The position numbers and the translations under genes are program-made. Source: Clostridiales bacterium (GTDB lineage: Bacteria; Bacillota; Clostridia; Lachnospirales; Lachnospiraceae). From it: a DNA stretch of 64,000 nt. How positions within the stretch are numbered: position 1 is the stretch's first letter; every line of letters starts with the position of its first letter. Of this stretch, positions 60,097 through 64,000 are shown piece after piece. The stretch covers positions 62,001 through 126,000 of the forward strand of contig JAJQIK010000090.1 in NCBI GenBank assembly GCA_021199255.1, in the 5' to 3' direction. Below the pieces are notes generated by a model that had not been told where the DNA came from, did no database searches, and saw only the letters and a list, made by a program, of their open reading frames with translations.

Positions 60097-62904
60097 TTAA
60101 GGGTCTGTCACAAGCCTTACCCGGCTTCCATTGGCGACGTCCTTCGTGACCAAAATCCGCTTGTCGATCCGCTCCTGCAATTCGCTGACATGAGAGATAA
60201 TTCCCACCAGCCGGTTCCCCTCCGCCAGATTCTGGAGGGCGTATACCGCCTGATCCAGAGCGGCTTCATCCAGGGAACCAAAGCCCTCGTCCACAAACAT
60301 GGTATCCAGAGCGATTCCTCCTGATACCGACTGGACTTCATCGGAGAGCCCCAGCGCCAGCGACAGGGAAGCTAAGAACGCCTCGCCGCCCGACAGTGTT
60401 TTGACGCTGCGCCTGGTACCGTTATAATGGTCAATCACCTCTAACTCCAGTCCGCTCTGGCTTCTCATATTCTCAGCCTGCTCAGAGCGCTTCATCTCAT
60501 ATTGCCCTGCTGACATTACCATAAATCTGGTATTGGCGCGTCTGATGATGCGGTCAAAATAATGTGTCTGCACATAGGTTTCCAGCATGAGCTTATCCTT
60601 CCCCGCCAGGTTCCCGCTGTAGGTGTCGGCCAATTCCTTGACTAAGGTCCACTGTTTTTCCGCGTTTCCCAGTGATTGAGCCTGTTTTTGAATAGCGGCG
60701 CGGACTCTTTTATTGGTTTCATAGCGATGGGCGACCTCCTGCTGCCGGAGCTGCAGGGTCTTTTTCTGCTCCGTCAGCTCATTCTGCCGGGTCAGAATCT
60801 GAGCCGTGTCCTCCTGCTCAAGCGCCTCTCCCAACTGTTCTCTCAGCGTTTCCTGCTTTTGCAGGACATTCTGATAAGCGCGCTCCTTCTCCCGGTAGCC
60901 TTGCTCCGCATCGGCAAGATCCTCTTCATATTGGGTCAGCGCGGCGATCCGCCGCTGAAGCTGTTCCTGTGCCTGCCGCTTATTGTCATAGGGAAGCGAT
61001 TCCCGCATTTCCTGTAATTTTTCCTGCTGTACCACCGTCCTGACCCGCAGTTCGTTTCTTTTCTCCTCAAGCTTCTGAAGACATCGCCGCGCCTCGGCGT
61101 TTTCCTGCTCCAGCCTTGGCAGCGCCTCCTGCAATGCGTCCGCCTTTTGCTGCCTGGCCTGCAATGCCGAGAGCGTTTGGCGCAGCGCCTCTGTCTTCTG
61201 CCTGCCGGAGTCAAGCAAGGCTCTCAGCCCCTCCTCTATTTCCTGCCCTGACGCAAGAAGCCGTTCTGTCTCTGACCCCTCCTCTATTGTCCGGCCTGTT
61301 TCCCAGCGCAGCCCGGCAGCCTCCAAACGGCCGCTCAAGGCTTGTCCCGCGCTTTCTAAAGCGCCCTTGGCCAGACCTGCCCGGCGGCTTGCTTCCTGCA
61401 TCTGGCGGCTGCTACTATCCCAGCTTTCCTTCGCCTGCGACACCTGTTCCTTATCCGGCGCGTTTCCCGCGCAGGAAGCGGGCGACGGGTGATGAATGGA
61501 GCCGCAGACGGGACAGGGGCTCCCCTCCCGCAGCTCTTGTGCCAGCACGCCCGCCTGTCCGTCCAGATATTGCTGCTGCATTTGCTCATACACAGCTCTT
61601 TTTTTCTCATGGATCGCGCAGGTTTCCTGATATTCCGCCTGTTTCCCGGCCAGCTTTCTTTGCAGGCTTTGGACTTCCCGCATCTGCCCGGCCAATTCCT
61701 CCCATAAAGCATAACGCTGGGTTTCCTGCTGTAGCTGCTGTTCTGTTTTGACCCGCCGCAGCGCTTCGCCGCGCAGCGTTTCCATCTGTTTTTGGGCTTC
61801 CGCATATTGCTCCTGCATCAGAGACAGTGTCTCCTCCTGTCTGGTCAGACGCTGCTCTGTCTGTGTCAGCCCAAGCAGGAGCTGCTCCTGATTTTGCCCT
61901 AAGGTCTCCATCTCATCATACACCGACAGCGCTTCCTCCTCCCGGTGTATCCTGAGCCCCAGCTCCTCCATCTGCGCTTTTTGCTGCCGCAGCTCCTCCA
62001 GCCTCGCATGAAGCGGCGGCAGCTCCGGTTCCAGATGCTTTGCCTCCCTGACCGCCCTCTCCAGTTCTTCCCGCAGCTTCCTGCGGGTCTGCATTTCTCC
62101 CAGAATTTGATTGTTTTTCTCGATGACGCTTTCCATTTCCGCAAGCGCTTCCTGAAGTGCCCGCAGTTTTTGACTTTCTTGGTCAATCGTACTGTCTAAC
62201 GCTTCCAGAAGTTCCCCCGTCATAAGACTCTGCTCCTGCCGGGGCGAGCATTCCGGTTCCCACAGAATCCCCTCCCGGTACTGGCCGATGCTCTTACCGC
62301 TTTCCTCACACCTCTGTCGAAGAGCCGCCGATTCGCTTTTTAACCGTTCCTGCAGCGTCAGATATGCTTTGGTATGAAAAATTTCCCGGAAAATCCTGCT
62401 TCGTTCTTCGGTTTTGGCATACAACAGACGCAGGAAATCCCCCTGGGCAAGCATGGCAATCTGGGTAAACTGATTTTTGTCCAGCCCCAGCAGTTCAACC
62501 GTCGCTTTGGTCACTTCCCGGCTCCCGGTCTTCAGATGTCCGTCGGGATAGGTCATGGAGGCTTCTCCACGGCTTAACGTCATACCCTCTCCCCGCCTGG
62601 AAGGACGCATATACTCCGGGCTTCTCGTGATCTCATATTCCCGCCCATGGTATTGGAACCGCAGCGTCACATAAGTGGGCGTATCGGGCTTCGCATACTT
62701 AGAGCGGAGCATGGAGGTCTCTCTGGCGCTGCCGCTGGCTTCCCCATACAGGGCAAATACAATCGCGTCAAACAGAATGGTCTTGCCTGCCCCGGTATCT
62801 CCTGTAATCAGATATAGCCCCTTTTCCCCCAGCTTCTCAAAAGGGATACTGACCGTACCCGCATAGGGTCCAAAGGCTGATAAAAGTAAGGTCAATGGTC
62901 TCAT
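60097..62904 (-). CDS. sbcC: Exonuclease subunit SbcC
   Basis: ATPase subunit of the SbcCD nuclease, which opens hairpins and processes DNA ends. The 935-residue protein has Walker A GDTGAGKTILFDAI, two long Gln/Glu-rich coiled coils around the zinc-hook CPVCGSIHHP, the signature LSGGEAFLASLSLAL and Walker B LDTMFVDEGFGSLDEAAL. Its start overlaps the end of sbcD by four bases (ATGA), so the two are coupled. Length is in the family range. Confidence 0.96.
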   Translation of the reverse strand: MRPLTLLLSAFGPYAGTVSIPFEKLGEKGLYLITGDTGAGKTILFDAIVFALYGEASGSARETSMLRSKYAKPDTPTYVTLRFQYHGREYEITRSPEYMRPSRRGEGMTLSRGEASMTYPDGHLKTGSREVTKATVELLGLDKNQFTQIAMLAQGDFLRLLYAKTEERSRIFREIFHTKAYLTLQERLKSESAALRQRCEESGKSIGQYREGILWEPECSPRQEQSLMTGELLEALDSTIDQESQKLRALQEALAEMESVIEKNNQILGEMQTRRKLREELERAVREAKHLEPELPPLHARLEELRQQKAQMEELGLRIHREEEALSVYDEMETLGQNQEQLLLGLTQTEQRLTRQEETLSLMQEQYAEAQKQMETLRGEALRRVKTEQQLQQETQRYALWEELAGQMREVQSLQRKLAGKQAEYQETCAIHEKKRAVYEQMQQQYLDGQAGVLAQELREGSPCPVCGSIHHPSPASCAGNAPDKEQVSQAKESWDSSSRQMQEASRRAGLAKGALESAGQALSGRLEAAGLRWETGRTIEEGSETERLLASGQEIEEGLRALLDSGRQKTEALRQTLSALQARQQKADALQEALPRLEQENAEARRCLQKLEEKRNELRVRTVVQQEKLQEMRESLPYDNKRQAQEQLQRRIAALTQYEEDLADAEQGYREKERAYQNVLQKQETLREQLGEALEQEDTAQILTRQNELTEQKKTLQLRQQEVAHRYETNKRVRAAIQKQAQSLGNAEKQWTLVKELADTYSGNLAGKDKLMLETYVQTHYFDRIIRRANTRFMVMSAGQYEMKRSEQAENMRSQSGLELEVIDHYNGTRRSVKTLSGGEAFLASLSLALGLSDEVQSVSGGIALDTMFVDEGFGSLDEAALDQAVYALQNLAEGNRLVGIISHVSELQERIDKRILVTKDVANGSRVRLVTDP

Positions 62905-64000
62905 ATCGTATCCTGTCCCTCCCAGATATCCGCAATCAGCGCTTCCAGATATTGCCTTTGTTCCGCCCGCATTGCACGATTATTCTGCAGGAAGAACAGC
63001 TCCTCTGCAAGCTCCATGGGCGTTTGCTCTTCCTCCGTCTCATCCCCCTCGGGCTGCCGGTTCTGTCTGGTTCTCGTATTATCATATTCCAGCCGCATCA
63101 GGTTCCGGTAAATCACCCGCAGCTTGCCTACCGCGTCAAAAATATCCTCTTCATCTGTCAGCGTAATCTGCACATAATCATCGGTATCGGTCTGGTCATA
63201 ATTGGATTTTCTTGTGATTTCCTCGTAGCTGCCCCGGATTTTGCGCAGATCATGAAGCGGCCTTACGGGATAGGTTTCTATCCTCACCTCTCCCTTTTCC
63301 CTGAGTTCTACTATCGTTACGCTCTTTTGGTGCTTCGCCTCGGAAAAGGAATATTTCAGCAAAGTACCGGCGTATCTGACCGTCTCCCGCCCTACCCACT
63401 GAGGGCCGTGCAGATGTCCTAACGCCACATAGTCGAAGCCCTCAAAGCAGGCTGCGTCCACCTGATCTAATCCTCCCGCCAGACGTTCCTCCGAATCGCA
63501 GACCGCCGCCCCCGTCACAAACTGATGGGCTATCAGGAGATTCCTGCGGCTGCCGTCCAGTTGTATCTTACTCATCACATAAGCCACCGCGTCCTGACAG
63601 GTTCTGACCTCCGCCGCATCTTCTCCCCAAACTGCCCTGACATAGGCTGGTTTCACAAAAGGAAGCAGATAAATATCCACCGTCCCGTAGCCGTCCTCCA
63701 CGCTGACCCTCTTCACCTCTCCGTCATATTCCGACGCCACATAGACGCCGCTTTTCTCCAAAAGCCTGGCGCCGAAGGAAATTCGCTCCGCCGAGTCATG
63801 ATTCCCGCCGATCATATAGACCGGCAGGCGCTGTCCGGCAATTCTGGTGAGAAAGGAATCAAACAGAGAAACCGCCTCCACGGAAGGAACCGGCTTATCA
63901 TAAATATCCCCCGCAATCACCACGCCGTCCACCCGCCGCTCCTGTGCCAGCGCAAGCACCTGCTCCAGTACATATTTCTGATCCTCCAGCATGGAAAATT
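62901..64000 (-). CDS. sbcD: Exonuclease subunit SbcD, 5' end cut by window
   Basis: Nuclease subunit of SbcCD. The frame is open to the window edge; an in-frame ATG at 63992 is not the real start because the upstream codons read FS before MLEDQKYVLE, as in full-length SbcD. The missing part holds the first D-x-H metal motif. Visible are VIAGDIYDKPVPS, GGNHDSAERISFGA, IAHQFV and LGHLHGPQ, the later metallophosphoesterase motifs, then the capping domain and an extended helical C terminus. Confidence 0.95.
   Translation of the reverse strand, partial: FSMLEDQKYVLEQVLALAQERRVDGVVIAGDIYDKPVPSVEAVSLFDSFLTRIAGQRLPVYMIGGNHDSAERISFGARLLEKSGVYVASEYDGEVKRVSVEDGYGTVDIYLLPFVKPAYVRAVWGEDAAEVRTCQDAVAYVMSKIQLDGSRRNLLIAHQFVTGAAVCDSEERLAGGLDQVDAACFEGFDYVALGHLHGPQWVGRETVRYAGTLLKYSFSEAKHQKSVTIVELREKGEVRIETYPVRPLHDLRKIRGSYEEITRKSNYDQTDTDDYVQITLTDEEDIFDAVGKLRVIYRNLMRLEYDNTRTRQNRQPEGDETEEEQTPMELAEELFFLQNNRAMRAEQRQYLEALIADIWEGQDTI

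Noticed and set aside
1..64000. CRISPR arrays, insertion sequences, prophage, tRNA or rRNA genes
   Set aside because: No regularly spaced repeats, transposase or integrase frames, or RNA gene structures were seen; the window reads as core chromosome.

Overview
This window looks like a stretch of ordinary chromosome from a low-to-mid GC anaerobic Firmicute, most likely a gut Lachnospiraceae or a close Clostridia relative. The evidence is the gene order: ylxM-ffh-rpsP-khpA-rimM-trmD-rplS, lepB-rbgA-lepB-rnhB-ylqG-ylqH-yraN, and plsX-acpP-rnc-smc-ftsY. A tyrosine T-box, TmcAL, ackA-pta and a two-gene minimal SUF-type iron-sulfur module also fit. I see no phage, insertion sequence, CRISPR array, rRNA or tRNA gene. 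Most genes lie on the minus strand. Plus-strand genes are aroC, metF, prs, a PocR-domain gene and tmcAL.

Layout: 1-5.3 kb holds a truncated GT-C-type membrane glycosyltransferase, leuB, two small genes, yajC, tgt and a VanY-like carboxypeptidase. aroC (+) faces a DRE-TIM aldolase-like gene and tyrS, whose 5' leader is a clear T-box with a UAC specifier. From 9.3 to 17.4 kb there is an apparent five-gene operon: MoxR ATPase, CoxE-like VWA protein, a REC/HD-GYP response regulator and two membrane hybrid histidine kinases. metF, gpsA-plsY-der, prs and a histidine kinase/OmpR pair follow. From 26.5 to 37.2 kb is a long translation, ribosome-assembly and secretion block. The middle of the window holds the PocR protein, a DUF1905/C39-like fusion, a GH25 muramidase, YitT and ilvA. 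Then come ftsY-smc-rnc-acpP-plsX, rpmF-yceD, ackA-pta and tmcAL. The last part is a SufC/SufB-like pair followed on the same strand by cardiolipin synthase, a PlsC-like acyltransferase and a third hybrid kinase, and finally sbcC with a truncated sbcD.

The most unusual locus is the MoxR/VWA/two-component operon. Both hybrid kinases are damaged in their catalytic cores in different ways. The distal one has Tyr in place of the phospho-accepting His but keeps the G1 and G2 nucleotide boxes, a receiver and an HPt. The proximal one keeps the His but has lost the G1, G2 and N-box residues. Both keep intact receiver aspartates. They look like a scaffold or relay system rather than two independent kinases. 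Other points worth following up are the DUF1905-peptidase fusion, a soluble PocR protein with a cut-down chemoreceptor tip, and the FliK-like/FlhB-C-like pair without a flagellar locus in view. Several -35/-10 promoters with 16-18 bp spacing can be read directly and help define transcription units.
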